A stretch of DNA of 64,000 nt from Clostridiales bacterium. Its GTDB lineage: Bacteria > Bacillota > Clostridia > Oscillospirales > Oscillospiraceae. Made by a program: the position numbers and the translations under genes. Shown in pieces: positions 18,103-27,511 of the stretch; position 1 is the first letter of the stretch, and each line of letters opens with the position of its first letter. The DNA lies in the NCBI GenBank assembly GCA_022787565.1, contig JALFVN010000038.1, forward strand, positions 1-64,000, read 5' to 3'. The notes below the pieces were generated by a model, which worked only from the letters and a program-made list of their open reading frames with translations, had not been told where the DNA came from and did no database searches.

Positions 18103-18483
18103 TCACAGTCCGAAAAGCTTGAGGAGGATAAGCACCGCCGCAGCTGCCGCGGCAAGCAGCAAAAGCAGCCTGCCTGCATTGCGGCGCGGCGGACTTTGGG
18201 GCAGGTGGGCACGGATATAGCCCTCTGCCGACTGCTGCGCCTGACGCAGCAGCTCCTCCTGACTGATGCCGCGATTGAGAAAATAATCGTCCCGCAGAAT
18301 GAAAAGCGCCTCCCGGAAGATTCCCGGGTCCGGGGACTTCACCACAATTATCCGGCTTGCGGTACCCTTTATCACCTCCGTTCTGCCTGAGCCGCCCTGA
18401 CGAAACCGGCTGCCCACGCCTCTGTACCACGCGGAAACCGCGCCGCACAATTCCAGAATGCCCTCACGGATACGGTATCTCAT
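18103..18483 (-). CDS. small C-tail-anchored protein after spoIIE
   Basis: A 126-residue protein with an N-terminal soluble part and one C-terminal helix rich in Leu and Ala (about residues 105-126), so it may be anchored at its tail. The start overlaps the stop of spoIIE by 4 bp (ATGA), implying coupled translation. I do not recognise the family. Its position suggests use during sporulation, but nothing in its own sequence shows that. Confidence 0.7.
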   Translation of the reverse strand: MRYRIREGILELCGAVSAWYRGVGSRFRQGGSGRTEVIKGTASRIIVVKSPDPGIFREALFILRDDYFLNRGISQEELLRQAQQSAEGYIRAHLPQSPPRRNAGRLLLLLAAAAAAVLILLKLFGL

Positions 18484-20810
18484 ACGCGCTCTTCCACCCG
18501 GACGGTGACCACCGTCATATCGTCGTTGGCGCCGTATACCTTTTCGGCCTCCTTCAGCGTGCTGCGTGCCAGTGCCTTCATATCGTCAAAGCCTCTCATC
18601 AGCAAATTTTTGATCCAATCGTCCTCTGCGTCCACGATCACGCCGTCGGAGGCGATGATGGCCGTGGAGCCCGGGCGCAGGCGCATACGCACCAGATCCG
18701 GCGCGTTCCCATCGGCGGAGCTGAGCCCGGCGGCCAGGGTTTCGCCCTTTATCCGGCGGATGCTCTTTCCGCTTTTCACATAGGAGGGAGCGGCGCCGTA
18801 CTTGTAAAAGCAGGTCTCCCCGGTGAACAGGTCCACGCACATCAGATCCACCGTGGCAAAGCCCCAGTTGTCTCCGCCCCGCAGGAGCATGACCGAGTTC
18901 AAAACCTTCATGGCCACCGCCGGGTCTGCCCCGGAGCGCAGGAACTTTTCCAGAATAGCCACCACCTGGGCGCTGTCCCGGGCGGCGTCGTCTCCGCAGC
19001 CCATGCCGTCGGAGAGAATGACGCAGAGCACGCCGGCATCGGTTTTGAAATAGGTGCCCTTGTCGCCGCTGACCTTTTCGCCCCGCTTTTTCATGGCGGC
19101 GATACCCACGGACACCGCCAGAGGCTCCGCCTCCAGCAGGGTCAGCTTGGAGCAGCCCTCGGTAAGCTCCCTGGGCTGGCAGAGGCGAACGCCCACCACG
19201 GAGGACAGCTTTTCCAGATAGCTTTCGTCCCTGGTCAATGGCGTCAGCCTGCCGCTTTCAATGACCACCCGGAGCCTGCCGCTGCCGTCGCGGAATACGG
19301 CGGTCTCCGCATCGATATCCAGGCTGCGCAGATAGCGGATCAGCCGCCGCTCGGCCAGAGGGTCCGCGCCGCTGATGCTGCCCAGCTCGTCCGCGACACG
19401 GCCCAGCATCTGGGCCATGTCGTTATACTGCCCCCAGGCTACACTGCGGTTCTCCGAAAGCTTTGTCCGAAGCTGCCGGCGATAGGCCATGGCCCGAAGT
19501 TCCCCGTTCACCGCCGTGACAAAAGCGGGAAGGCCGGTGCATTTCTCCCGGAAGAATCCGGGAAGATCCTCCACGGACAGACTGCCGTGCTCCTGCATGG
19601 CCAGGGTAGCGTCGTTCATGGCGGAGAGGGTGTCCACATACTCCGCGTTCCAGCAGCGGTTTTTGCAGCGGCATTGCACACAGACCTGATCCGCTGCCCG
19701 ATCGAATACTCTGGCAATATTTTCATCGTTATACGGCTCCTCAAGACTTTTCTTCACCGTCTCATAGAGCTCCCCGTAGGCCTCGCTGAGATTTTTTACC
19801 TTCAGCGCAGCAAGGCGCCGCAGCCCGGACTCCCCGCTGCCCCGCTCCATGGATTGGAGGATCAGCCCTACATGGTTGAGAAAAGAGGCGGGCAGCAGCA
19901 TGAAGATCACGGAGGCGGAAAAGGTTTCAAACAGGGCGCTGATGTAGACCTCCTGGTTCCAGGCGCAGACCACGGAAAGAGCCCCGGACAGGATAAAAGC
20001 CAGAACGAAAAACAGCCTCCCATGCTTTCCGAACACGCCGGAAAGCAGCCCGGAGAAAGCATAGGCCATGGTGTAAAAGGGGGCGCCGGTACCGGTGACG
20101 TCCATGGCAAGTCCCAGCACCGTGCCCACGGCGGCGCCGGTGAGCATCCCGCCTTTCATGGCAGAGGTCATTACCAGAATCAGGGCCATAAAGCGGCCGA
20201 TGGATACCACGGAGAAAAGCGCAATGCGGGAAAAAGCCATCAGGATGCAGGAGATCATGATCATCACCGAAACATTGTGCTTCAGCTCGGCGCTCTCCGT
20301 GGCGCGCAGGCCGCCAGACAGGGCCTCCCGGAAAAAGTAGCTGCCGCCAAAGGCAAGACAGGTTTCCAGAAACAGCTCCGCGATCAGCGGAACGCTGCCC
20401 GCAGCCACTGAAAAGCTGCCCAGAAAGCCGGTCACGGCCATCACCAGTCCGGCGGCGCAGGGCATGAAAAACTCCTGCCTGTAGATTTTCAGCTCCTGAA
20501 AAATGAAGGCGATGGTATACACCAGCACCGCCGCCGCGATATACCGTATCCCCCATTCCAGGCCGCCGCTGATCAGGTAGCCCAGCGCGGCACCTGTCAG
20601 AGCAAACACTCCGTACACCCCCGCCCCCGAGCAGGCAACCATAGCCATGCCGAAGGGGGCACCGTTTTCCAGCACTCTGGCGCAGGACATCACCAGCCCC
20701 AGAAGGAAAAACATGGTGCATCTCCCCACAGTGACAAATCTGGCTCCGCTGACTCTCCCGGTCAGTACGTCCCTGATGGCGGCAAGCCGCCCCTGTCCTT
20801 CAGACTCCAT
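18480..20810 (-). CDS. spoIIE: stage II sporulation protein E
   Basis: A 776-residue SpoIIE. About ten N-terminal membrane helices (residues 25-300) anchor it at the asymmetric septum, a central region follows, and the C-terminal PP2C-type phosphatase domain has the metal-binding motifs VILSDGMGCGDDA and IIASDGVIVDAEDDW. In endospore formers it dephosphorylates SpoIIAA to activate sigma-F in the forespore. Length and order of parts match the family. The start is an ATG after AGGAGG. It shows that the organism encodes at least this key step of sporulation. Confidence 0.95.
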   Translation of the reverse strand: MESEGQGRLAAIRDVLTGRVSGARFVTVGRCTMFFLLGLVMSCARVLENGAPFGMAMVACSGAGVYGVFALTGAALGYLISGGLEWGIRYIAAAVLVYTIAFIFQELKIYRQEFFMPCAAGLVMAVTGFLGSFSVAAGSVPLIAELFLETCLAFGGSYFFREALSGGLRATESAELKHNVSVMIMISCILMAFSRIALFSVVSIGRFMALILVMTSAMKGGMLTGAAVGTVLGLAMDVTGTGAPFYTMAYAFSGLLSGVFGKHGRLFFVLAFILSGALSVVCAWNQEVYISALFETFSASVIFMLLPASFLNHVGLILQSMERGSGESGLRRLAALKVKNLSEAYGELYETVKKSLEEPYNDENIARVFDRAADQVCVQCRCKNRCWNAEYVDTLSAMNDATLAMQEHGSLSVEDLPGFFREKCTGLPAFVTAVNGELRAMAYRRQLRTKLSENRSVAWGQYNDMAQMLGRVADELGSISGADPLAERRLIRYLRSLDIDAETAVFRDGSGRLRVVIESGRLTPLTRDESYLEKLSSVVGVRLCQPRELTEGCSKLTLLEAEPLAVSVGIAAMKKRGEKVSGDKGTYFKTDAGVLCVILSDGMGCGDDAARDSAQVVAILEKFLRSGADPAVAMKVLNSVMLLRGGDNWGFATVDLMCVDLFTGETCFYKYGAAPSYVKSGKSIRRIKGETLAAGLSSADGNAPDLVRMRLRPGSTAIIASDGVIVDAEDDWIKNLLMRGFDDMKALARSTLKEAEKVYGANDDMTVVTVRVEERV

Positions 20811-20929
20811 ACATCCTCCTTTTTGAGTTTACATAAGATGAGTTTATTATAATTATGTAATACTAAGAAAGGCGTCGTTCTCCGCTGTAAAAACCGATGA
20901 TATTGCGGGGAGAAATAAAAGGAAATATA

Positions 20930-20967
20930 TTCCGCCGGGCACAGAATAAAATATGTGCCCGGCGGAA
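20930..20967 (-). terminator. second hairpin of tandem terminator
   Basis: A perfect 14-bp stem TTCCGCCGGGCACA (20930-20943) with TGTGCCCGGCGGAA (20954-20967), followed on the minus strand by a T/A-rich stretch. It backs up the terminator at 20965-21000. Confidence 0.65.
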
Positions 20968-21000
20968 AAAAGATCACCGGCCTTTTTGGGCCGGTGATCA
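20965..21000 (-). terminator. first hairpin of tandem terminator
   Basis: Stem GATCACCGGCC (20972-20982) with GGCCGGTGATC (20989-20999), followed on the minus strand by TTTTTT. It ends the membrane-protein gene at 21026. Confidence 0.85.
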
Positions 21001-21025
21001 GATGGTATTCTGTTATGCGGGAGGA

Positions 21026-21565
21026 TTACTTGGAGGCAGCTGCGGCAGCCTTCTCGTTGAAGAACTGGATCAGGAAGATCTGGGAGAGGTAAACGGCGTA
21101 CCAGGTGCCGAGACCGTTGATCACGCCGGACAGGATTGCGTGACCCAGTCTGCCGATGCCGCCGGGATTGATGCCCCAGCTTGCCAGGAAGCAGGGGAGA
21201 CCGGAGCCGATGAGCATGCCGGCGAAGAGAGCGACGAAAATCACATAGACCCACCACTTGCCGGGAACCCAGCTGGGGAATACGACCTGCTCGGCACGGG
21301 CGCCCATGCAGGGGAGCTTCTCGTGGCCTTCGGTGAACTGCTTTTTGAACTCGCCGCCCACGATCAGGTACTGCAGGAAGCAGCAGATCAGGGAGGTGAC
21401 GGTAACGGTGCCGCCGATCTTCACACCAAACTCAGCCAGGGTGAGGGGAGCAGCAGCAAATTCTTTGGACATGGTGAAATACATGATAACGGCGGTCAGC
21501 AGAATGGTGGGAACGCCGCAGGTGATGGATTTCTTAAATGCCCATTTTCTTCCTTCTTTGGTCAT
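21026..21565 (-). CDS. four-helix membrane protein, unknown
   Basis: A 179-residue protein with four clear hydrophobic helices (about residues 13-33, 43-70, 100-125 and 145-165) and a polyalanine C-terminus. I do not recognise a family with certainty. The ATG at 21563-21565 follows AAGGAGGAAAGAAA; the frame continues upstream for 62 codons but through the promoter. It has its own promoter and a tandem terminator, so it is a strongly delimited single-gene unit. Confidence 0.75.
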   Translation of the reverse strand: MTKEGRKWAFKKSITCGVPTILLTAVIMYFTMSKEFAAAPLTLAEFGVKIGGTVTVTSLICCFLQYLIVGGEFKKQFTEGHEKLPCMGARAEQVVFPSWVPGKWWVYVIFVALFAGMLIGSGLPCFLASWGINPGGIGRLGHAILSGVINGLGTWYAVYLSQIFLIQFFNEKAAAAASK

Positions 21566-21611
21566 TTTCTTTCCTCCTTGTGTTTGCCATTTTTTTGACA
21601 TTGACAAGATT

Positions 21612-21640
21612 ATGATAATCGAAAAGCACTTTTGCGTCAA
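21612..21640 (-). promoter_or_regulatory. promoter of four-helix membrane protein gene
   Basis: On the minus strand TTGACG (21635-21640), 17 bp, TATCAT (21612-21617). Confidence 0.65.
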
Positions 21641-21733
21641 CGTCAATTCCTGATGATTTATAAAGAAATTTGTAGCATTTTTTGAAAAAAAACTACAGGC
21701 ACTTTTCCGCCCGGCCGGGAGCAAGGATTCAGC

Positions 21734-21762
21734 TTGCTTTCGGGATCGCATCGTGATAAAAT
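21734..21762 (+). promoter_or_regulatory. probable promoter of ahcY
   Basis: TTGCTT (21734-21739), 17 bp, TAAAAT (21757-21762). The -35 box is weak. Confidence 0.45.
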
Positions 21763-21797
21763 ATTTTGTCCGAAAAAATGTAATTGGGGGATCCTAT

Positions 21798-23033
21798 ATG
21801 AGCCAGATCAAAGATATCGCCCTTGCACCCTCCGGCGAGATGAAAATAAAATGGGTAGAGAGAAATATGCCCGTCCTCCGCGGCATTGGGGAGGATTTTG
21901 CCAGAACCCGGCCCTTTGCAGGGCTGAAGGTGGCCCTGTCCGTGCATCTGGAGGCCAAGACCGCCTTTCTCTGCCGGGTAATGGAGATGGGCGGCGCGGA
22001 GATGTATGTCACCGGCTCCAACCCGCTGTCCACCCAGGACGATGTGGCGGCGGCCCTGGCTTCCGGGGGAATGGAGGTCTTTGCCCGCTACGGCTGCTCC
22101 ATGGAGGAGTATGAAAGCTGCCTCTGCGCTGTGCTGGAGGCCGGGCCCAACATCATTATCGACGACGGGGGAGACCTGGTGCATCTGATGCACACCAAAT
22201 ATACGAATCTCATTCCCAATGTGATCGGCGGCTGCGAGGAGACCACCACCGGCATCCACCGGCTCCGCTCCATGGCGAAAGCGGGAACCCTGCGCTTCCC
22301 CATGGTTATGGTGAACGATGCTGACTGCAAGCACATGTTCGACAACCGTTACGGTACCGGCCAGTCCGTGTGGGACGGCATCATGCGCACCACCAACCTG
22401 ATCGTGGCGGGCAAGGTCGTGGTAGTGTCCGGCTACGGCTGGTGCGGCAAGGGCGTGTCTCTGCGGGCCAAGGGGCTGGGGGCCAAGGTCATCGTCACCG
22501 AGACCGATCCTGTCCGTGCTCTGGAGGCGGTGATGGACGGTTATCAGGTCATGCCCATGGCGGAAGCTGCCAGACTGGGCGACCTGTTCATTACCGTTAC
22601 CGGCTGCAGCGGCGTCATTACCGCCGAGCATTTTGAACGCATGAAGGACGGCGCGATCCTGACCAACGCGGGCCACTTCGACGTGGAAGTGGACATGGCG
22701 GGCTTAAACGCCCTGGCCGTGGAAAAATACGAGGCCCGTCACAATATTCAGGGCTATGTGCTGCCCGGCGGCAAAACCCTCTTTGCCATTGCGGAGGGAA
22801 GGCTTGTGAATCTGGCAGCGGGGGACGGACATCCGGCGGAGATCATGGATATGAGCTTTGCCATCCAGGCTCTCAGCGCCGAGTACCTGGCAAAACACCG
22901 CGCAGAGCTGGTTCCCGGCGTGATCTCCGTACCCCGGGAGCTGGACGAGGCCGTGGCCAGACGCAAGCTTCAGGCCATGGGTGTCAGTATCGACAGCCTG
23001 AGCCCTGAACAGGAGGATTACCTTGGCCGGTAA
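21798..23033 (+). CDS. ahcY: adenosylhomocysteinase
   Basis: A 411-residue S-adenosylhomocysteine hydrolase, which splits SAH into adenosine and homocysteine with bound NAD. The NAD-binding turn GYGWCGKGVSLRAKGLGA is clear near residue 215, with DNRYGTGQS before it and TNAGHFDVEVD after it. The ATG at 21798 follows TTGGGGGATCCTAT. It clears the product of SAM-dependent methylation and lies just upstream of the metK operon, so the region groups methyl-cycle functions. It is followed by mgtE after 37 bp, probably in one transcript. Confidence 0.95.
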   Translation: MSQIKDIALAPSGEMKIKWVERNMPVLRGIGEDFARTRPFAGLKVALSVHLEAKTAFLCRVMEMGGAEMYVTGSNPLSTQDDVAAALASGGMEVFARYGCSMEEYESCLCAVLEAGPNIIIDDGGDLVHLMHTKYTNLIPNVIGGCEETTTGIHRLRSMAKAGTLRFPMVMVNDADCKHMFDNRYGTGQSVWDGIMRTTNLIVAGKVVVVSGYGWCGKGVSLRAKGLGAKVIVTETDPVRALEAVMDGYQVMPMAEAARLGDLFITVTGCSGVITAEHFERMKDGAILTNAGHFDVEVDMAGLNALAVEKYEARHNIQGYVLPGGKTLFAIAEGRLVNLAAGDGHPAEIMDMSFAIQALSAEYLAKHRAELVPGVISVPRELDEAVARRKLQAMGVSIDSLSPEQEDYLGR

Positions 23034-23070
23034 AAAGGGCCGGTAAGAGAATAAACCGGAGGTGAGTTTG

Positions 23071-24480
23071 TTGGAAGAGAACGAAAAGCTGGAGACCATG
23101 GATTACGAGGCCATCCACGAAAAACGGACCGACGAGCTGACGGAGCTGCTGAACAAGCGGGACATGAAGCAGCTCAAGCAGCGGATGGAGGAGCTGAACG
23201 AATTCGACGTTGCCGAATTCCTTGCGGAGATCGACGACAATCAGATGCCCATGGTTTTCCGATTGCTTTCCAAGGAGACCGCAGCGGAGGTCTTCGCCAA
23301 CTTTGACACCCCGGAACAGGAAAAGATCATCAACTCCATCACCGACTCTGAGCTGTCCGGTATTATTGAAGAGCTGTATGTGGACGACGCGGTGGACATG
23401 ATGGAGGAGCTGCCGGCAAACGTGGTCAAGCGCGTCATGCGCGCGGCCAGACCGGAGACCCGGAACCTGATCAACCAGTACCTCCGCTACCCGGACAACT
23501 CCGCCGGAAGCATCATGACCTCGGAGTTCGTGGACCTGAAAAAATACATGAACGTGAAGGAGGCCTTCGCACGCATCCGCCGCATCGGCGAGGACAAGGA
23601 GACCATTTATATCTGCTTTGTCACCTCCGCGGACCGGAAGCTGGAGGGCATCGTCACTGTCAAGGATCTGCTGCTGGCCGACGACGACACGGTGCTGGAG
23701 GAGCTGATGGACCGGAATGTGATCTTTGCCTCCACCACCGAGGACCAGGAGAGCGTGTCCGAGAAGTTTTCCGACTACGACCTGATGGCTTTGCCCGTCG
23801 TGGACGGGGAAGGCCGGCTGGTGGGCATTGTCACCGTTGACGATATCATCGACGTTATGGAGCAGGAGACCACGGAGGACTTCGAGAAAATGGCAGGTAT
23901 CCTGCCCTCCGATAAGCCCTACTCCCGCACCAGTACCGTGGAGATGTGGAAAAACCGTATCCCCTGGCTGCTGTTTCTGATGCTCTCCGCCACCTTTACC
24001 AGCATGATCCTGACCAGCTTTGAGGATATGCTGGCGGTACAGGCGGGCCTTGTGGCCTTTATCCCCATGCTGATGGGTACCGGCGGCAACTCCGGCGCTC
24101 AGGCCTCCACCGCCGTGATCCGCAGCCTCTCCCTGGGCGACACCGAGCCGAGAGACGCTCTGCGGGTCATGTGGAAGGAATGGCGTGTGTCCATCCTCTG
24201 CGGTCTGACGCTGGCCGTGGTGAATTTCTTCAAGATGCTGCTGCTGGACGGACTGATCCTCCGCAACGACAGCGTTACGGTGGCCGTGGCGGCCACAGTC
24301 AGCCTCTCTGTGCTGTTTATCGTGATGTTTGCTAAAGTGGTGGGCAGCGCCCTGCCGATTCTGGCCGAGAAGCTTGGGGTGGACCCGGCGGTCATGGCAA
24401 ACCCGCTGATCTCCACGGTGACCGACGCGGTCAGCCTTCTCATTTATATCTACGTTGCCAAAATCATTCTGCATATTTGA
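23071..24480 (+). CDS. mgtE: MgtE magnesium transporter
   Basis: A 469-residue MgtE channel for Mg(II). It has the N-terminal superhelical domain (residues 25-130), a tandem CBS pair (about 135-255) that senses magnesium, the connecting helix, and five membrane helices with the selectivity motif GTGGNSGAQASTAVIR. The TTG at 23071 is placed 8 bp after CGGAGG; the GTG at 23062 overlaps that site. No M-box riboswitch fits in the 37-bp gap, so magnesium control would act through the CBS domains. Confidence 0.93.
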   Translation: MEENEKLETMDYEAIHEKRTDELTELLNKRDMKQLKQRMEELNEFDVAEFLAEIDDNQMPMVFRLLSKETAAEVFANFDTPEQEKIINSITDSELSGIIEELYVDDAVDMMEELPANVVKRVMRAARPETRNLINQYLRYPDNSAGSIMTSEFVDLKKYMNVKEAFARIRRIGEDKETIYICFVTSADRKLEGIVTVKDLLLADDDTVLEELMDRNVIFASTTEDQESVSEKFSDYDLMALPVVDGEGRLVGIVTVDDIIDVMEQETTEDFEKMAGILPSDKPYSRTSTVEMWKNRIPWLLFLMLSATFTSMILTSFEDMLAVQAGLVAFIPMLMGTGGNSGAQASTAVIRSLSLGDTEPRDALRVMWKEWRVSILCGLTLAVVNFFKMLLLDGLILRNDSVTVAVAATVSLSVLFIVMFAKVVGSALPILAEKLGVDPAVMANPLISTVTDAVSLLIYIYVAKIILHI

Positions 24481-24481
24481 T

Positions 24482-24496
24482 CTGCCCTCGGGGCAG
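24482..24496 (+). terminator. possible terminator after mgtE
   Basis: CTGCCC-TCG-GGGCAG hairpin two bases after the stop codon, followed by TTCGGTTTT. The stem is short, so termination may be partial. Confidence 0.4.
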
Positions 24497-24571
24497 TTCG
24501 GTTTTCTGCTACCCTGAGCCCGTTTCAGCGTAAGGCCAGGGGGAGAAAACACGATAAAAGGAGAACAGCCC

Positions 24572-25492
24572 ATGGATATGAGCATCCTGCTTACCAAAAT
24601 GGTCATTTTTGTCGTGCTGATGGTCATCGGCTATGTGGGAGCCAGAGCAAAGCTCCTCAACGCCGAATTTACCAAGGCGGCCAGCAAGCTGACACTGAAT
24701 GTGTTTATGACGGCCACCATTTTAAATTCCGTGATCACCAACCCGCCGCAGCTGTCCGGCGGGAAGCTGGCAGAGGTGATGCTGGCCTGCTTTGTCTCCG
24801 TCGGCTTCGGCTATCTGCTGTCCGCACTGATCGTCAGACTGCTGCCCTTCAACAGGGAGAAAAAGCCGCTGATGGAGCTTTTGATCTCTGTCACCAATAC
24901 CATGTTCATCGGCGTGCCGGTGGCAGAGCCTGTTTTCGGCTCCCAGGCGGTGTTTTATATCGCGTTGAGCTGCATCCCCTTCAATGTGCTTTTGTATACA
25001 TACGGCGTCTGGCGCCTGAAGCAGGGTGGGGAACGGTCCAAGCTGAACTGGCGGGACATGGTGAGCGTGCCCCTGATCGCCACGCTGGCCGCGCTGCTCA
25101 TTTTCGTGCTGAAGATCCCAATGCCTGGGGTGGTGAAGGAGCTTTGCGGCACACTGTCTGCCGCCACCGTGCCCATGTCCATGCTGGTTATCGGCTCGTC
25201 GCTGGGCCGGGTCAGCCTGCTGGACGCATTCAGGGAAAAGGAGCTGTACTTTGTCAGCCTTGCCCGGCTGGTGCTTGTGCCGCTGCTCACTCTGCCTGTG
25301 CTGAAGCTCGTTACGGCAGATCCGGTGCTTCTGGGCGCCATGGTGATCATTGCCGGCTGCCCCAGCGCGGTCATGGTGACAGTGCTGGCCATACAGTACG
25401 GCAGGGACGCGGAATACTCCTCCAAGGGCATTCTCCTGAACACGGTCTTGTCCATGGTCACGATGCCGGCCCTGGTTTATTTCCTTTTGTAG
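24572..25492 (+). CDS. AEC-family permease
   Basis: A 306-residue membrane transporter of the auxin-efflux-carrier (AEC) family with about ten helices in two five-helix halves. Typical features are VGARAKLLN early, the SVTNTMFIGVPVAEPVFG segment near residue 115, and the C-terminal AGCPSAVMVTVLAIQYGRD. Bacterial members carry small carboxylates or amino-acid derivatives. The substrate is not evident. Its position just before the metK riboswitch is suggestive of a methionine-related compound, but that is only inference. Confidence 0.87.
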   Translation: MDMSILLTKMVIFVVLMVIGYVGARAKLLNAEFTKAASKLTLNVFMTATILNSVITNPPQLSGGKLAEVMLACFVSVGFGYLLSALIVRLLPFNREKKPLMELLISVTNTMFIGVPVAEPVFGSQAVFYIALSCIPFNVLLYTYGVWRLKQGGERSKLNWRDMVSVPLIATLAALLIFVLKIPMPGVVKELCGTLSAATVPMSMLVIGSSLGRVSLLDAFREKELYFVSLARLVLVPLLTLPVLKLVTADPVLLGAMVIIAGCPSAVMVTVLAIQYGRDAEYSSKGILLNTVLSMVTMPALVYFLL

Positions 25493-25520
25493 TTGACATA
25501 CGGGAAAAAACTGTTATAAT
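25493..25520 (+). promoter_or_regulatory. promoter of metK operon
   Basis: TTGACA (25493-25498), 16 bp, TATAAT (25515-25520), starting at the stop codon of the AEC gene. Transcription should begin about 10 bp before the riboswitch. Confidence 0.8.
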
Positions 25521-25537
25521 TACAAGGTACAATTAAA

Positions 25538-25635
25538 CACCTTATCAAGAGCGGTGGAGGGAACGGCCCTGTGAAGCCCGGCAACCTGCGGTAAAGCAAG
25601 GTGCCAAATCCGGCGGTGAAACGAAAGATGAGGCT
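25538..25635 (+). promoter_or_regulatory. SAM-I (S-box) riboswitch
   Basis: The S-box core is present: CTTATCAAGAG, GGTGGAGGGA, GGCCCTGTGAAGCCCGGCAA, AAGGTGCCAAATCC and GAAAGATGAGG. P1 forms between 25540-25546 and 25627-25633. The 3' strand of P1 can instead pair with the left arm of the terminator at 25651, giving an antiterminator. SAM binding should thus stop transcription before metK. Confidence 0.95.
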
Positions 25636-25650
25636 TGAACATGATACCCA

Positions 25651-25682
25651 TGCTCCATCTTGCCGATGGAGCATTTCTTTTG
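25651..25682 (+). terminator. riboswitch-controlled terminator
   Basis: 9-bp stem TGCTCCATC/GATGGAGCA with loop TTGCC and the tail TTTCTTTTG, 17 bp after the SAM-I aptamer. Confidence 0.9.
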
Positions 25683-25707
25683 CCTCAGAAAAAGAAAGGA
25701 AGAAAAA

Positions 25708-26892
25708 ATGATGAGCCACTATCTGTTTACATCCGAGTCCGTTACGGAAGGACATCCCGATAAGATCTGCGACCAGATCTCCGACGCGGTGCTGGACGCC
25801 ATTCTGCAGCAGGATCCCATGGGCCGTGTGGCCTGCGAGACCACGGTATCCACCGGCCTTGTCCACATCATGGGCGAGATCAGCACCAATTGCTATGTGG
25901 ATATCCCCAAAATTACCAGAGAAGTCATCCGCGATATCGGTTATGACCGGGCCAAGTACGGCTTTGACTGCGATACCTGCGGCATCATTACCAACATCGA
26001 CGAGCAGTCCGGAGACATTGCCATGGGCGTGGACAAGGCGCTGGAGAACAAAACCGGCGAGGACGCCGAGCTGCAGAACGGCGCCGGAGACCAGGGCATG
26101 ATGTTCGGCTACGCCTGCGACGAGACACCGGAGCTGATGCCCATGGCCATCTCTCTGTCCCACAAGCTGGCAAAGCGCCTGACCCAGGTGAGAAAAGAGG
26201 GCCTGGTCGACTACCTGCGTCCGGACGGCAAGACCCAGGTCACCGTGGAGTACGACGAGCAGCGCCGCCCCGTCCGGATCGACGCCGTGGTGATCTCCAC
26301 CCAGCACGCCCCCGAGGCGGCGCTGGAGCAGATCCGCAGGGACATGATCGAGCTGGTGGTAAAGCCCACCGTTCCGGCGGAGCTGCTGGATGAGAAGACC
26401 CGGTATTATATCAACCCCACCGGCCGCTTTGTCATCGGCGGTCCTCAGGGCGACTCCGGCCTGACCGGCCGCAAGATCATTGTGGACACCTACGGCGGCA
26501 GCGCGCCCCACGGCGGCGGGGCCTTCTCCGGCAAGGACCCCACCAAGGTGGACCGCTCCGCGGCCTATGCCGCCCGCTATGTGGCAAAGAACATTGTGGC
26601 CGCCGGTCTGGCCCGGCGCTGCCAGATCCAGCTGGCCTACGCCATCGGCGTGGCAAAGCCGGTATCCGTGCTGGTGGAGACCTTCGGCACCGGCACGGTG
26701 TCTGACGACAAGCTGTCCGAAGCCGTGCAGAAGGTGTTCGACCTGCGTCCCACCGCCATCATCCGTGATCTGGAGCTGCGCCGCCCCATCTACCGGCAGC
26801 TTGCGGCCTACGGCCATATGGGCCGCGAGGAGCTGGGCGTCCGCTGGGAGGATACGGACAGGACTGAGCAGCTGAAAAAGGCGGTAGAGTGA
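25708..26892 (+). CDS. metK: S-adenosylmethionine synthetase
   Basis: A 394-residue methionine adenosyltransferase, which makes SAM from methionine and ATP with release of phosphate and pyrophosphate. Motifs present are [16 protein letters not shown], the hexapeptide region [12 protein letters not shown], and the phosphate loop [19 protein letters not shown]. The ATG at 25708 follows AAAGGAAGAAAAA. The gene is led by a SAM-I riboswitch with a terminator, so its own product should repress it. It is first in an operon with a DUF1643 protein, an omega-amidase and a Nudix hydrolase. Confidence 0.97.
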   Translation: MMSHYLFTSESVTEGHPDKICDQISDAVLDAILQQDPMGRVACETTVSTGLVHIMGEISTNCYVDIPKITREVIRDIGYDRAKYGFDCDTCGIITNIDEQSGDIAMGVDKALENKTGEDAELQNGAGDQGMMFGYACDETPELMPMAISLSHKLAKRLTQVRKEGLVDYLRPDGKTQVTVEYDEQRRPVRIDAVVISTQHAPEAALEQIRRDMIELVVKPTVPAELLDEKTRYYINPTGRFVIGGPQGDSGLTGRKIIVDTYGGSAPHGGGAFSGKDPTKVDRSAAYAARYVAKNIVAAGLARRCQIQLAYAIGVAKPVSVLVETFGTGTVSDDKLSEAVQKVFDLRPTAIIRDLELRRPIYRQLAAYGHMGREELGVRWEDTDRTEQLKKAVE

Positions 26893-26893
26893 T

Positions 26894-27511
26894 ATGCACA
26901 TCCCCAGCGGCGACAGCCGGACCATTGAGATTCTGGACTTTCAGGACGCTCTGCGCCTTTCCGGCCAAAGCGGCGGCTATGACAGCCAAAAGTGGCTCTA
27001 TGTGCCGGATTTTTACACCGAATACCGTTATATTCTGGGCACCAGGGGCAAAAATCCGCTGATCTGCATCGGTATAAACCCCTCTACTGCCGCGCCGGAC
27101 GACCTGGACAATACCCTGAAGTCCGTCTCCCGCATCGCCGCCGGCAACGGCTACGACAGCTGGATCATGTTCAATGTCTATGCCCAGCGGGCCACCCGGC
27201 CGGACGACATGGACAGGGAGCTGAACCCGGCGCTCCACCGGGAGAATATGCGGGCCTTCGAATACATACTCTCCCATGTGGGCGAGGGAATTTCTCCGGC
27301 AATCTGGGCCGCCTGGGGCACCATCATTGAAAAGCGGGACTATCTGCCCGGCTGCGTCCGGGATATGGCAGAGCTGGGGCAGAAATACGGCGCCCATTGG
27401 CTCTGCGCCGGGAAGCGTTCCAACAAAGGCCATCCCCACCACCCGCTGTACCTGCGCAAGGACGAAAAAACGGCGGAATTTGATATAGAAGGGTATCTGA
27501 AATCATTATGA
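26894..27511 (+). CDS. DUF1643 family protein
   Basis: A 205-residue DUF1643 protein, recognised by GINPSTAAPDDLDNTLKSVS and the central IMFNVYAQRAT. The C-terminal half holds AIWAAWGTIIEKRDYL and GHPHHPLYLRKD, the usual conserved His-rich end. The family has no assigned function that I can state. It begins one base after the metK stop codon and its own stop overlaps the next start by 4 bp, so it belongs to the SAM-controlled operon. Confidence 0.85.
   Translation: MHIPSGDSRTIEILDFQDALRLSGQSGGYDSQKWLYVPDFYTEYRYILGTRGKNPLICIGINPSTAAPDDLDNTLKSVSRIAAGNGYDSWIMFNVYAQRATRPDDMDRELNPALHRENMRAFEYILSHVGEGISPAIWAAWGTIIEKRDYLPGCVRDMAELGQKYGAHWLCAGKRSNKGHPHHPLYLRKDEKTAEFDIEGYLKSL

Noticed and set aside
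18357..20411. Open frame of 684 codons on the plus strand
   Set aside because: Antisense to spoIIE, which has PP2C motifs and a normal length. The antisense translation has no recognisable domain and no ribosome binding site.
23034..23070. M-box magnesium riboswitch before mgtE
   Set aside because: The gap to ahcY is 37 bp and has no room for an aptamer.
22984..24627. Open frame of 547 codons on the minus strand
   Set aside because: Antisense to mgtE, which has CBS and transport motifs; shadow of GC-rich coding sequence.
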